Source: Apodemus sylvaticus | Taxonomy: Eukaryota; Chordata; Mammalia; Rodentia; Muridae | Reading direction: 5' to 3' | Assembly (NCBI RefSeq): GCF_947179515.1 | Contig: NC_067472.1 | Location: 166,781,275-166,845,274 of the forward strand | Length of the DNA stretch: 64,000 bases | In this document: positions 46,491 to 59,370 of the stretch, piece by piece | Position numbering within the stretch: the first letter of the stretch is position 1 | How the letters are laid out: every line of letters begins with the position of its first letter | The notes under the pieces: model-generated | Databases searched by the model: none | Told to the model about the DNA's origin: nothing | The model's input: only the letters and a program-made list of their open reading frames with translations | Position numbers and translations under genes: made by a program

Positions 46491-47057
46491 ATGACAGCTA
46501 GAAGATCCTACGCAGATCTCATGCAGACTCTAAGAGAACACAAATGCCAGCCAAAACTACTATACTCAGCAAAACTCTCAATCACCATAGATGGAGAAAC
46601 CAAGATATTCCATGATGAAACCAAGTTTACCAAATATCTTTCCACAAACCCAGCACTACAAAAAATTATAGGAGGAAAACATCAATACAAGGAGGGAAAC
46701 TTCACCCTGGAAAAAGCAAACCTTCTTTCATCAAACCCAAAAGAAGATAACCAATCAAATAAAAAAAAAAATAACATCAAAAATGACTATAATCACTATT
46801 CCTTAGTATCTCTTAACATCAATGGACTCAATTCCCCAATAAAAAGACATAGACTAACAGACTGGATACCTAAACAGGATCCTACATTTTGCTGCATACA
46901 GGAAACACACCTCAGTGTCAAAGACAAAAACTACCTTAGAGTAAAAGACTGGAAGACAATTTTACAAGAAAATGGTCTCAGGAAACAAGCCAGAGTAGCC
47001 ACTCGAATATCAGATAAAATTGAAAGGACACTTCTTGCAGGGAATTCTCAATCCTGA
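46491..47057 (+). pseudogene. L1 ORF1 C-terminus fused in frame to ORF2 endonuclease N-terminus
   Basis: A 188-codon open frame joins ORF1 (IDGETKIFHDETKF, LEKAN) to ORF2 (SLNINGLNSPIKRHRLTDW, CCIQETHLSVKDKNYLRVK). Compared with the 54.5-kb copy, 7 bp including the ORF1 TAG are missing near 46718, which removes the stop and merges the frames. The endonuclease is cut short at 47057 by further deletions. Confidence 0.85.
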
Positions 47058-47264
47058 ACATATATGCTCCAAATGAAAGGGCAACCTCATTCATAAAAGA
47101 AACTTTACTAAAGTTCAAAGCACACATTGCACCTAACACAATAATTGTGGGTGACTTCAGCACTACACTTTCCTCAATGGACTGATCAGGAAAACAGAAA
47201 CTAAACAGGGACACAGTGAAACTAATTGAAGCTTTGGACCAATTGGATTTAAGATATAAATATA

Positions 47265-47350
47265 TATCTTAATGTTTATATATTTATATGTATGTATGTA
47301 CATATGTTTATATATATATATATATATATATGTTTATATATATATAAAAC
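47265..47350. repeat. TA/TATG-rich microsatellite inside L1 ORF2
   Basis: Expanded ATATATGT and (TA)n units between the endonuclease and the YRTFHPK-like region. It is absent from the other copies, so it arose after insertion. Confidence 0.9.
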
Positions 47351-50300
47351 ATTTTCATCCCAAAGCAAAAGAATATACCTTTTTCCAGCACCTCATGGTA
47401 CCTTCTCCAAAATCTATCATATAATTGGTCACAAGACAGACCTCAACAAAGACAAGAAGATGGAAATAATCCCATGCCTGCTATCAGATCACTATTGAGT
47501 AAAAGTGGTCTTCAATACCAACAAAAACCACAGAAAGCCCACATGCACATGGAAACTGAACAATACTCTACTCAATAATACCTTATTCAAAGAAGAAATA
47601 GAGAAAGAAATCAAAGACTTTTTAGAATTTAATGAAAATGAAGGCACAACATACCCAAATCTATGGGACACAATGAAAGCAGTCCCAAGAGGAAAACTCA
47701 TAGCCCTGAGTGACTCCAAAAAGAAAATGGAGAAAGTATACACTAGAAGCTTAACGGTACACGTGAAAGCCCCAGAACAAAAAGAAGCTAATTCACCCAG
47801 AAAGAAGAAAGGAAATCATCAAAATCAGAGCTGAAATCAATCAAGTAGAAACAAAGAGAACCATACAAAGAATCAACAAATTCAGGAACTGTTTCTTTGA
47901 GAAAATCAGCAAGACAGATTAAACCCTTAGCCAGACTAACCAAAGGGCACAGAGACAGTATCCAAATTAACAAAATTAGAAATGAAAAGGGATATATAAC
48001 AACAGAACTGCGGAAATTCAAAAATAATCAGATCCTACTACAAAAGTTTGTACTCAACACAACTGGAGAATCTGGAGGAAATGGGCAATTTCTTAGACAG
48101 ATACCAAATACCAAAATTAAATTAGGATCAAATAGATCATCTAAACAGGCCCAAAACCCCTAAAGAAATAGAAGGTGTCATAGAAAGCCTTCCAACCAAA
48201 GAAAGCACAGGACCAGATGGTTTTAGTGCAGAATTCTATCAGACCTTCAAAGAAGCCTTAACGCCAATACTCGTCAAACTATACCACAAAATAGAAACAG
48301 AAGGAACACTACCCAACTCGATATATGAAGCCACAATTACGCTGATACTAAAACCACACAAAGATCCAACAAAGAAAGAGAATTTCAGGCCAATTTCCCT
48401 TATGAATATCGATGCAAAAATACGCAATAAAATTCTTGCCAACCAAATCCAAAAACACATCAAAACAATCATCCACCATGATCAAGTAGGCTTCATCCCA
48501 GGGATTCAGGGATGATTCAATATAAGGAAATCCATCAATGCTATCCACAATGTAAACAAACTAAGAAAAAAAAACATGATCATTTCATTAGATGCTGAAA
48601 AAGCACTTGACAAAATTCAGCATCCTTTCATGCTAAAAGTTTTGGAAAGAACAGGAATTCAAGGCCCATACCTAAACATAGTTAAAGAAATATACAGCAA
48701 ACCAGTAGCCAACATCAAACTAAATGGAGAGAAACTTGAAGCAATCCCACTAAAATCAGGGACTAGACAAGGCTGCACCCTCTCCATTTCTTTTCAATAT
48801 ATTACTTGAAGTTCTATCTAGAGAAATTAGACAACATAAGGAGGTCAAAAGATATAAATTAGAAAGGAAGAAATAAAATTATCACTATTTGTAGATGATA
48901 TGATAGTATTCTTAAGTGATCCAAAAAACTCCACCAGAGAACTCCTGCAGCTGATAAACAACTTCAGCAAAGTGGCTGGTTATAAAATCAACTCAAGCAA
49001 ATCAGTAGCCTTCCTATACTCAAAGGATAAATAGGCTGAGAAAGAAGTTAGGGAAATGACACCCTTCACAATAGCCACAAACAATATAAAGTATCTTAAT
49101 GTGACTCTAACCAAACAAAAAGGTCTGTATGAGAATAACTTCAGGTCTCTGAAGTGGGAAATTGAAAAAGACCTCAGAAAATGGAAAAATCTTCCATGAT
49201 CTTGGATTGGCAGGATTAATATAGTTAAAATGGCCATCTTGCCAAAAGCAATAAATAAATTCAATGCAATCCCCATCAAAATCCCAACTCAGTTCTTAGA
49301 GTTAGAAAAAGCAATTCTCAAATTCATCTGGAATAAGAAAAAAACCCAGGATAGCTAAAACTATTCTCAACAGTGAAAGAACTTCTGGGGGAATCAGTAT
49401 CATAGACCTCAAGCAATACTACAGAGCAATAGTGTTAAAAACTGCATGGTATTGGCATAGCGACAGGCAAGTGGACCAATGGAATAGAATTGAAGACCCA
49501 GAAATGAATCCACATACCTATGGTCACTTGATCTTTGACAAAGGAGTGGAAAACATCCAGTGGAAAAAAGATAGCCTTTTCAACAAATGGTGCTGGTTCA
49601 ACTGGAGGTCAGCATGTAGAAGATTGGGAATTGATCCATTCTTACCTCCTTAAACTAAGCTCAACTCCAAGTGGATCAATGACCTCCAGGTAAAACCAGA
49701 CACACTGAAACTAATAGAAAAGAAACTGTGGAAAACCCTTGAGGACATGGGCACAGGGTAAAAGTTCCTGTACAGAACACCTATAGCTTATGCTCTAAGA
49801 TCAAGAATTGACAAATGGGACCTCATAAAATTACAAAGTTTCTGTAAGGCAAAGGACACTGTGAAAAGGACAAATCAGCAACCAACAAATTGGGAAAAGA
49901 TCTTCACCAACCCTATATCCAATAGAGGGCTAATATCCAATATATACAATGAACTTAAGAAGTTAGACCCTAGGGACCCAAATAACCCTATTAAAAAATG
50001 GGGTACAGATCTAAACAAAGAATTTTCACCTGAAGAATTTCAGAAGGCTGAGAAGCACCTTAAGAAATGCTCAACATTATTAGTCATTAGGGAAATGCAA
50101 TCAAAACAACCCTGAGATTTCACCTCACACCATTCAGAATGTCTTAAGTTAAAAATTCAGGAGACAGCTGGTGTTGGCCAGGATGTGGAGAAAGAGGAAC
50201 ACTCCTCCACTGCTGGTGGGATTGCAAGATGGTACAACCACTTTGGAAATCAGTCTGGCGGTTCCTCAGAAAACTGACCATGACACTTTTGGAGGACCAT

Positions 50301-50856
50301 GCTATACCATTTCTGGGCATAAACCCAGAGGATTCCCAGCATGCAATAAGGACACATGCCTCACTATGTTCATAGTAGCCTTATTTATAATTGCCAGAAG
50401 ATAGAAAGAACCCAGATGTCTCTCAATGGAGGAATGGATACAGAAATTGTGGTATATTTACACAATGGAATACTACTCAGCAATTAAAAACAATGAATTC
50501 ATGAAATTTTTAGGCAAATGGTTGGAACTGGAAAATATCACCCTAAGTGAGGTAACCCAATCACAAAAGAATACACATGGAATGCAATCACTGGTAAGTG
50601 GATATTAATTAGCCCAGAAGCTCTGAATACCCAAGACATAAGTAGCATATCAAATGACTCCCATGAAGAAGTAAGGAGAGGGCCCTGATCCTGGAAAAGC
50701 CTGATCCAGCATTGTAGGGGAGTATCAGGACAGAGAAAAAGGAGGGAGGTGATTGGAGAATGGGTGGAGAGAAGGCTTATGGGACATATAGGGAGGGGGG
50801 ATCCAGGAAAGGGGAAAGCATTTGGAATGTAAACAAAGAATTTAGAAAATAAAAAA

Positions 50857-50870
50857 AAGAGCCAATCATC
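50857..50870. repeat. TSD of the 5.8-kb L1, right copy
   Basis: AAGAGCCAATCATC, directly after the A tail. Confidence 0.85.
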
Positions 50871-51295
50871 CGACTGAGCTCAGGGAACCCAGTGGCACAG
50901 CTGATGGAAGGATTGGAGGAGCAGAGGAGGGATTGCAACCCCAGTGGAAGAGGACATATTCTGTCCTGACTACCCAGTCCTCTCAGAGTATAGACCACTA
51001 ACCAAGGTGTGTACCTGGAGGGATCCATGGCTACAGATACATATGTAGCATAGGATGCCCTTGTCTGACAGAAATGGGAGAGGAGACCCTTGGTCCCAGG
51101 GAGGCTCGATGCCCCAGTGTAAGAGGATGCAGGAGTGGTGGGATGGGAGAGTGTGGATTGGTGGGGGAGCACTGTAATATAAGCAAAGGGATGGGAGAGA
51201 GCAGATGTGGGATGGTGGTTGGTGGAGGGATTACCGAGAACTGGGATATCATTTGAAATGTAAACGAATAGAATGATTAATTATAAAAGAAAAAT
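50871..51295 (+). mobile_element. Old sense L1 3'UTR, final part and tail
   Basis: Continues the Lx-like 3'UTR interrupted at 45039 (CGACTGAGCTCAGGGAACC, GATGCCCCAGTGTAAGAGG, ATCATTTGAAATGTAAACG) and ends in an A-rich tail near 51290. Confidence 0.8.
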
Positions 51296-51363
51296 AAATA
51301 TATAAATATAAGTGTGTGTATATGTGTGCATATATATTGAGAGGTCCACTTAAAAATAAAAAT

Positions 51364-51750
51364 GTTTGAGTTTTCCAGGAAATCATATTGGACTCCTCAA
51401 AGGAGCTGACAGCGGGCTATTAATCACTGGTGCCTTATAAGCTTGGAGCTGAGTAGGTTCCTGAAATTTTCTCAAGGTCTCACCAAATATAGTAAAATGA
51501 ACATAGTAGCCAATCAAAAATCTACATATGTAACTTCTACCGGCACCTACCAATGAAGTTTTAGATTACATAGTCCTAGCTAAAAGTCCCCTAGTTTTCT
51601 ATAAAAAAATCTTTTGTGCCCTTGTCTGTCAGCATTTTGAGAAATAGTTGTTGACCCCTGCATCACAGTAATTTCTGCAGAATAAGTGCTCTTTGCCTTT
51701 GCATATTATTTGAGTCTAGAGTCTTCCTTCATCACTTCCAGGACCCTAAC
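51364..51750 (+). mobile_element. Possible solo LTR of an endogenous retrovirus
   Basis: Starts TGTTTGAG and ends ACCCTAACA. TATAAAAAAA at 51600 could be a TATA box, and AATAAGTGCTCTTTGCC near 51680 resembles a retroviral poly(A) and R-U5 region. No coding or internal viral sequence follows. No TSD was found, so the boundaries are tentative. Confidence 0.45.
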
Positions 51751-52235
51751 AACATGTGTCTACATGTATGTAGCAACAATTACTGTTAAAAGTAGCAATT
51801 AATGTAAAAAAAAAAAAAACAAGAATAGGGATATGGAAATCTTTGGAGGGAGGAAATGGAAGAGAATTTGTGATATTATATAAAAATCCCCAAAATAAAA
51901 GAAAAACAAAATAATTATAAAGATCTAAAAATAATACTATATTCCTGTTTTAAAGTAAAGATATTTCAACTTAAAATGATAAATGATAGACAAAGATATA
52001 CATTCTATACAAAGATAATATTTGTTTTCCCAAGTTTATTGAAAAATTAATTCCAATATTCAGGCAGGGGAATAATGCAGACAAGAAACAATTGAGGAAT
52101 TCATCGTGAAACTGTCCTAGTCACATACCAATATGCTTAATCAATTGTTAAGAGTGAGAAGTCCTCCACTTTTGCTACAATATGGGTGATTCAGTCTACC
52201 TAATGCTCTTTTTTATATAAAATGAATGTAAGAAG
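51751..52235. other. AT-rich sequence, nothing recognised
   Basis: A-rich runs but no identifiable gene or repeat. Confidence 0.5.
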
Positions 52236-53294
52236 AAAATCATAGGTCAGTGGCAGCGGTGGCAGCAGCAGCAACAGCAGCAGCAGCAACTGGTCCAGCA
52301 GAAGGGCCATCAGCAGTGGAACCAAGGTGACAGGGTCGAGGCAGGCCCTGCGCCCACGACCACTGACCTTCACTGGCCAGCCAGGCTTCAAGGATGGCGG
52401 ATTTACAGTGCCTTTCAAGGCACAGAATCCACATCCGAACCCTGACTCCTGCCAGTCAGTTACAAGAGACTCTCTGCCATCGTGGATCTCGGACACCAGA
52501 GAAATCAGACAGACTGAAGTACTCAAAGATAACCTGAGGCCAACATCGCAGGGGTCTAAACCCGATGGGCATTGGCCTGTACCCAGGCCCTGGGCTGTTC
52601 TGGGGGCCATCAGTGTGCCAACCCGGCCAGGAGGTTGTTTTCCCGGCCAGCACAAGTGCTCTGCCATTTTGACTACAGGACTCCAGAGAGTTCTAGCAGG
52701 CAAAATCAGCTAAGAGTCATAACCCTAGGCTAACATTGCAGGGGTTTAAGCCAGACAGGCCTTGGACTGCCCCTAGGCCCTGGGCTGCTCAGTGGGTCAT
52801 CTGTGTGCCAACCTGGCCAGGAAATTTTTAGCCTAGCAGACTCTCCCGGCACTTTCAGAGAACATGCACACACTGCCATCCTGGCTACCTGACAGAACCA
52901 ATTAACAGTCATAGCCCGAGGGGAACTTTGCTCCAGCCTTAGCCTACCAGACTTTTGCCTAGACTCAGGGCCTCAGCAGATAGGCTAGCCTTGTGTGCAC
53001 CAAACTGGTTGGGAGATCGGCTGCCCAGCAGAGTGACCAGCACTCGGAAAAGGTCCCCGCAGCATGCAAGACCAGCACTCCCTGAAGGAGTAAACAGGCA
53101 CCGCCTGGTTCACACAGACAACCTGGGGCAAGGCACACTAGGGCTCCAAGGGCACCCAAGAGGAGGACAGCACATCAGCAACCTGTAACAGGGGAAACCC
53201 AGCCATCCAGTGTTTCAGAAATAGCCCTACAGCCTCACAGGAGCCTCATAAACACCAGCCAGAGACAAGACCAACTAATGCCAGAAATAACAAG
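52236..53294 (+). mobile_element. L1 5'UTR with about 190-bp monomers
   Basis: Begins with a GCA-rich patch (52250-52290). Units recur near 52536, 52726 and 52918 (blocks GCAGGGGTCTAAACCCGATG and GGGCTGTTCTGGGGGCCATC-like). A leader then closely matches the 45.1-45.5 kb 5'UTR (CACCCAAGAGGAGGACAGCA, CCAGCCATCCAGTGTT). GC-rich, as expected for the promoter of the L1 that follows. Confidence 0.75.
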
Positions 53295-54504
53295 ATGGCA
53301 AAGGGCAAATGCAGGAATGCTACTAAGAGAAATCTAGGCATTATGGCAACGTCTGAACCAAACTCTCCAACATCAGCAAGTCCTGGTTACACAAACACAC
53401 CAGAAAAATAAGATTTGGATTTAAAATCACTGTTCATGATGCTGCTGGAAGAACACAAAAAGGACATAAATGAATCTCTTAAAGAAATACAGGGGAACAT
53501 GAATAAGCTAGAAACCCTTATAATGGAAACACAAAAATCACGTAAAGAAATTCAGGAGAATAAGGCTCAAGAGATAGAAGCAAATAAAGAAGAAACACAA
53601 AAAAAACCTTAAAGAAATGCAGGAGAAAGTGGGTCAAACAGCAGAAGTCGTGAAAGAGGAAACACAAAAATCTCTTAAAGAATTACAGGAAAACACAAAC
53701 AAACAAATGATAGAACTGAGCAAAACCATCCTGGATCTAAAATCAGAAGTAGAAACAACTAAGAAATCACAAAGGAAGACAACTTTGGGGATAGAAAACC
53801 TTGAGAAGAAATCAGGGGCCATAGATGCAAATATCAACAAGAGAATATAAGAGATGGAAGAAAGAATCTCAGATGCCGAAGATACCTTCGAAACCATTGA
53901 CTCAAGAGTCAAAGAAAATGCAAAATGCAAAAAGCTTGTATCCCAGAACATCCAGGAAATCCAGGACACAATGAGAAGACCAAACCTAAGGATTTTAGGT
54001 ATAGATGAGAGTGAAGATTTACAACTGAAAGGGCCAGCAAATATGGAAAAAAGGTTTCCCAACTTAAAGAGAGAGATGCACATGAATATACAAGAAGTCT
54101 ACAGAACTCCAAACAGACTGGACCTGAGCCGAAATACCTCTTGTCACATAATAATCAGTTCCCCAAATGTACTAAACAAAGAAAGAATATTAAAGGCGGC
54201 AAGAGAAAAAGGCCAAATAACATATAAAGGAAGACCTATCAGAATCACACCAGACTTCTCACCAGAGACCATGAAAGCTAGAAGATCCTGGGCAAATCTC
54301 ATGAAGACTCTACGAGAACACAAATGTCAGCCAAGACTACTATACCCAACAAAACTCCCAAACACAATAGATGGAGAAACCAAGATACTCCATGAGAAAA
54401 CCAAATTTACACAATATCTTTCTACAAACCCAGTACTACAAAGAATAATAGGAGGAAAACTCCAATACAAGGAGGGAAATGACACCCAGGAAAAAGCAAG
54501 ATAG
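53295..54504 (+). pseudogene. L1 ORF1 (RNA-binding chaperone), nearly complete but broken
   Basis: ATG at 53295 (ATGGCAAAGGGCAAATGC) to TAG at 54502. Domains in order: basic N-terminus, coiled coil (KEIQENKAQEIEANKEE), RNA-recognition motif (MRRPNLRILGIDESEDLQLK near 53975) and C-terminal domain (IDGETKILHEKTKF near 54370). Lesions: CAA to TAA near 53409, a frameshift in an A run near 53602, and TAA near 53848. The last 216 codons are open. Confidence 0.88.
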
Positions 54505-55072
54505 TTACCTTCTTTCATCAAACCCAAAAGAAGATAACCACTCAAATATAAAGATAACATCGAAAATAACGGGAAGTAATAATGGCTATTCCTTAATATC
54601 TCTTAACGTCAATGGACTCAACTCCCCAATAAAAAGACATAGACTAACAGACTGGATAAGGAAACAGGACCCTACATTTTGCTGCATACAGGAAACACAC
54701 CTCAGTGTCAAAGACAAAAACTACCTTAGAGTAAAAGGCTGGAAGACAATATTACAAGTCAATTGTCTCAGGAAACGAGCAGGAGTAGCCATTCTAATAT
54801 CAGATAAAATTGACGTTCAACCTAAAGTCATCAAAAGAGATACAGAAGGACACTTCTTGCTGGTCAAAGGGAAAATCCACCAAGAAGAACTTTCAATTCT
54901 GAACATCTATGTGCCAAATGCAAGGGCACCCTCATTCATAAAAGAAACTTTACTAAAGCTCAAAGCACACATTGCACCTAACACAATAATTGTCGGTGAC
55001 TTCAACACTCCACTCTCCTCAAGGGACCAATCGGGAAAACAGAAACTAAACAGGGACACAATAATTAGTTAA
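54479..55072 (+). pseudogene. L1 ORF2 endonuclease domain, truncated
   Basis: A 197-codon frame overlapping the ORF1 end. It has apurinic-endonuclease motifs: QETHL (catalytic Glu), YVPNARA, and GDFNTPLSS (catalytic Asp). The frame ends at TAG 55070, homology stops near 55122 in the YRTFHP region, and no RT or 3'UTR follows. The catalytic histidine region is missing. Confidence 0.88.
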
Positions 55073-55122
55073 TTGAAGCTTTGGACCAATTGGACTTGAC
55101 TGATATTTATAGAACATTTCAC
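55073..55122 (+). mobile_element. Last recognisable bases of the 3'-truncated L1
   Basis: TTTGGACCAATTGGACTTGA to AACATTTCACC still match ORF2. The break is abrupt, without an A tail. Confidence 0.7.
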
Positions 55123-56870
55123 CCTTCTGGTTCATGTAAAAGAAGTCACTTAAGTCAGCTCCAGCTCAGATGTCTCTGAGCTTTGTGTTTGGAATGCATG
55201 CTATCATCAGCAATAGGTACTTAGTTTCTCCCTCTAATAGTAAAGCAAAGGAAACAATAATATCATGTATGCTTTACTAGTCTCTGAGAGAACATTCTAA
55301 GTCTTTTTTCTAAGTCTTAACTTTCTAAGTTTTCATATTTCTAAGTCTTTAAATTAAGCTGTAAGTCTTTATATTTTAACTTCTGTATTATATTGTGCAT
55401 AGTTAAATGGGTGTGGTATTTATGATCAGACATGTAGTGGTTTTTCTGTTTAGGGATCTTTTACTCATTTATGATTGTAGTGCTAGCTGTTTAGCACAGG
55501 TTCTCACACACAATGAAATGCATTTCTGAACAATATTCAGTATTCAAATCATTGGTATTCTTCTATGTATATTGTAATTTATTATTTAGAATATACATTC
55601 TATATTCACATATTCTATAGAATACACATCTAGAATACAAACTCTTCTATGAATATTTGAATCTATTTATTGGCAATCTTGTCTTGTTTAATTGAATATT
55701 TTATATTACTACATTTTTTGGGTCTTGGCATAGCACTCTTTTAAATTGTTATTTATTGGCTGTCTCAAGTGACTGGAATTCACTATCTGGATACCAGAAA
55801 ATAGCAGTATATGGAAGATACTGAAAATCCTGAACAGGTTTAAGTGTGACGAACATGATCATGGGATTTCCAGCTCTATATTATTCATCTACCACGAAAT
55901 CACCACACCTAAGATTCAGGGAGCATTGAGGACAATGGGGACAGAAAGATAGCAATATCCATAACACCAGATGTCTGCAGCTATATAATGTCTTCTAGAA
56001 ATGGCAGGGAGGCTGCACCCACTGTATCTCAACAATATTAAAGAATGTTAACAATCTCAATATTCTTAAACAAGACCTACATAGTGATAGCATCAGTAAA
56101 CATGTCAGGGCAAATGTGGAAATCTCACAAGGACTCATTCCTAGATGACATGCTACAAGCAATTCAATGGCTACAAAGAGAGAGAAAATCAGTCTTCTTC
56201 AGGAATGAGCCCATTCTTATGGGTTACTGAATCTAAGTGTTCAGACTTAAACATGAAAAGTAGTATGAGCAGCAGAAAATCAATTAAGTTGCTTATATAC
56301 ATGCACATACATATATAAGTATATCTCTATGTGTACAAGTGTGTAACATAATATAAAGAAGAAAATGTCTTGAATTTGTGAAGAAGTGGCGTGGCATAAA
56401 AAGAGTTATGGTAGGGTGAGGATGGTGCAAATGTGGTACTCATATTTGAAATTCTCAAAAAATAAAAATAAAATACTATCCTGCATGGAGTTAAGAGGTG
56501 GTCTTGGAAGTTGATGAAAGTTGGGGAGAGAGAATCATTTTTCTTTGGGGGTGTGTGACAATGGTAGGGAGATTTTCTGAATCTTGATAATGATGCCACA
56601 CACATGCATATATCATTAGTATCAATTGGATTCATTGGGAAAACAGGTAGATATGAAAGAGCACTGCTTTGGTAGGAGTCTTGTTTCAAAGCCTGGCCAC
56701 ATGAATTCCAGTTTTGAAACTTATACAGTGGAAGTACAGTACTTATAGGCAAAAATGGTCTCTTCTCCACAGCTATAGGGTGGATGCATGCAGCATCCCA
56801 TCATATACACAAATGAGCAAAGAATGAAACAATATCTGGACATCTCAAAGAATTATAAAACAAGAAAAAC
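55123..56870. other. Unique AT-rich sequence, nothing recognised
   Basis: No convincing exon. A 147-aa minus-strand frame at 56327-56770 has no recognisable domain. Confidence 0.5.
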
Positions 56871-58698
56871 ACCTAACCACCATTTGTTGACAAAACTGTT
56901 TTTTTCCCACTGAATAGTTTTAGCTCCTTTGTCAAATATCAAATGTGTGGCATCATTTCAGTGTCTTCAATTCTATTCCATTGATCTAGCTGCCTGTCAC
57001 TATACCAGTACCATGCAGTTTTTTATCATGATTGTTCTGTAGTACAGCTTGAGGTCAGGGATGGTGATTCCACCAGAAGTGCTTTTATTGTTGAGAATAG
57101 TTCTAGATATTCTGGGTTTTTTGTTATTCCAGATGAGTTTGCAAATTGCTCTTTCTAACTCTATGAAGAATTGAGTTGGAATTTTAGGGATTGCATTGAA
57201 TCTGTATTGCTTTTGACAAGATGACTATTTTTTATTATATTAATCCTAACAAACCATGGGCAAGGGAAATCTTTCCATATTCTTAGATCTTCGACTTCTT
57301 TCTTCAGAAGTTATTGAAGTCCTTTCTTGAAGTTCTTGTCATAAAGATCTTTCAGTTGCTTAGTTAGAGTCACACCAAGGTATTTTATATTATTTGTGAC
57401 TATTGTGAAAGATGTTGTTTTCCTAATTTCTTTCTCAGCCTCTTTATTCTTTGAGCAGAGGAAGGCCACTGATTTGTTTGAGTTAATTTTATATCCAGCA
57501 ACAGTGCTGAAGTTGTTTATCAGGTTTAGGAGTTCTCTGGTGGATTTTTTGGGGGGTCACTTAAATATATTATTATATCATATGCAAATAGTGATAGTTT
57601 GACTTCTTCCTTTCCAATTTGTATCCCTTTCACCTCCTTTGTTGTCTAATTACTCTGAGTTGAACTTCAAGTACTATATTGAATAGGTATGGAGAGGGAT
57701 GGGCAGTGTTGTCTAGTCCCTGATTTTAGTGGAATTGCATCAAGTTTCTCTCCATTTAGTTTGATGTTGGCTGCTAGTTTGCAGTATATTGCTTTTACTA
57801 GGTTTAGGTATGGGCTTTGAATCCCTGGCCTTTTCAGCACTTTTATCATGGAGGGGTACTAGATTTTGTCAAATGCTTTCTTAACATCTAATAAAATGAT
57901 CATGTAGATTTTTTTCTTTGAGTTTGTTCACAAAGTGGATTACATTGATGGATTTCTGTATATGGAACCACTCCTGCATCCCTGGGATGAAGCCTACTTG
58001 ATCATGATAGAAGATCATTTTGATGAGTTAGTGGATTCAATTTGCAAGAATTTTATTGGGTATTTTTGAATCAATATTCATAAGGGAAATTGTTCTAAAG
58101 TTCTCCTTTTTTGTTTGGTCTTTGTGTGATTTAGGTGTCAAAATAATTGAGGCTTCATAGAATGAATTGCATAGTATTCCTTCTGCTTCTATTTTGTGGA
58201 CTAGTTTGAAAAGTACTGGTATTAGGTCTTCTTTGAAGATCTGATAGAACTCTGCACTAAACTCATCTGGTCGTAGGCTTTTTTTGTTTGTTTGTTTTGG
58301 TTTGGGAGATTATTAATGACTACTTCTATTTCGTTAGGAATTATGGGACTGTTTAGATCATTTATGTGATTCTGATTTAACTTTGATACCCAGTGTCTGT
58401 CTAGAAAATTGTCCGTTTCATTCAGATTCAGTTTTGTTGAATATAGGCTTTTGTAGTAGGATCTGATGATTTTTTTTCGATTTTCCCAGTTTCTGTTGTT
58501 ATGTCTCCCTTTTTGTTTCTTATTTTGTTAATTTGGATACTGTCCCTTTGCCCCCAGGTTTGGCTAAGGATTTATCTATCTTGTTGATTTTCTCAAAGAT
58601 CTAGCTCCTAATTTCTTTAATTCTTTTTATAGTTCTTTTTGTTTCTACTTGGTTGATTTCAGCCCTGAGTTTGATTATTTTTTTCTATCTACTGCTCA
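56871..58698 (-). mobile_element. L1 ORF2 RT half, inverted part of a 5'-inverted insertion
   Basis: Minus-strand ORF2 from the finger region (58690) through RT to the NKW codons at the left edge (56873). Many stops, so it is an older copy. Confidence 0.82.
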
Positions 58699-58948
58699 AA
58701 AGGTGGTGGTTCAACTGGTGATTAGCATGTAGCAGAATGCAAATCAATCCAGTCTTACCTCCTTGTACACAGCTAAAGTCCAATTTATCAAGGACCTTCA
58801 CATAAAACCAGATACACTGAAACTAATAGAAAATAAAGTGGAGAAGAGCATCAAGCACATGGGCAAAGGGGAAAAGTATTTGAACAGAACACCAATAGCT
58901 TATGCTCTAAGAAAATAAATAGACAAATGGGACCTCATAAAATTGCAA
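58699..58948 (+). mobile_element. L1 ORF2 continuation, sense part of the 5'-inverted insertion
   Basis: Starts TGGTTCAACTGGTGATTAGC, exactly where the left edge of the inverted part leaves off, and runs to GACCTCATAAAATTGCA. There is no ORF2 end, 3'UTR or A tail, so the 3' end was later lost or never copied. Confidence 0.8.
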
Positions 58949-59370
58949 TGCTTTCCCAAGGTCCTCAGTGACAAAGGACACAGGGGAGGATTTCTGCTAA
59001 ATACCCACAACAACTGGGATACCTCCAACAACCCAGCTGATTTAGGAACTACTATCCCTACCCTACTCTACCCCAGCTCTACCATCCTTCTGGCCAGCTT
59101 CCTCACCTTCCTTCTGGCCATTTTCCCCACACAGATCAATGGCTTGGCCTATACCTGCCAAAACACTGCATCTAAAATTCTTCCCATGAGGTCTTAAATG
59201 GCCAAGGACAAAGGAGTTCTGCAGTAACCAGGGGCACAGGAGGCCTGATCTAACCAGTGAAACTGGAGGCCCACCCTAACCAGAGACAACACTGCCTACC
59301 TCCCAAGGTGACCAGCCCTAATGCAGATGCTCTGTCACATGAGTCTTTGGGGGCCATACCTAGCCATAGC
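58949..59370. other. Unidentified sequence
   Basis: An 84-codon frame (58943-59197) has no recognised domain and begins inside the L1. No family assigned. Confidence 0.45.

Larger units (their letters stand above)
45040..50856 (+). mobile_element. Near-full-length L1 (5.8 kb), degraded, nested in an older L1 3'UTR
   Basis: Layout: 5'UTR 45040-45508, ORF1 45509-46715, ORF2 from about 46800 to 50608, 3'UTR and A tail to 50856. The ORF1 start codon reads ATA instead of ATG, and in-frame stops and frameshifts occur (for example TAG at 45851). The ORF2 endonuclease has small deletions near 47020, a TA-rich expansion sits at 47260-47350, and the RT and C-terminal regions have many breaks. It is clearly inactive. 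A 14-bp TSD and continuous host 3'UTR on both sides prove the insertion. Confidence 0.9.

Noticed and set aside
51364..51750. A full endogenous retrovirus
   Set aside because: Only LTR-like features are present. No primer-binding site, gag, pol or env homology was seen on either side.
52250..52290. CAG/GCA triplet tract as a coding polyglutamine repeat
   Set aside because: It lies at the edge of an L1 5'UTR, is short and imperfect, and is not within a supported exon.
58943..59197. 84-aa open frame as a novel small protein
   Set aside because: Its ATG lies in L1 sequence and the rest has no domain, splice context or conservation that I can judge.
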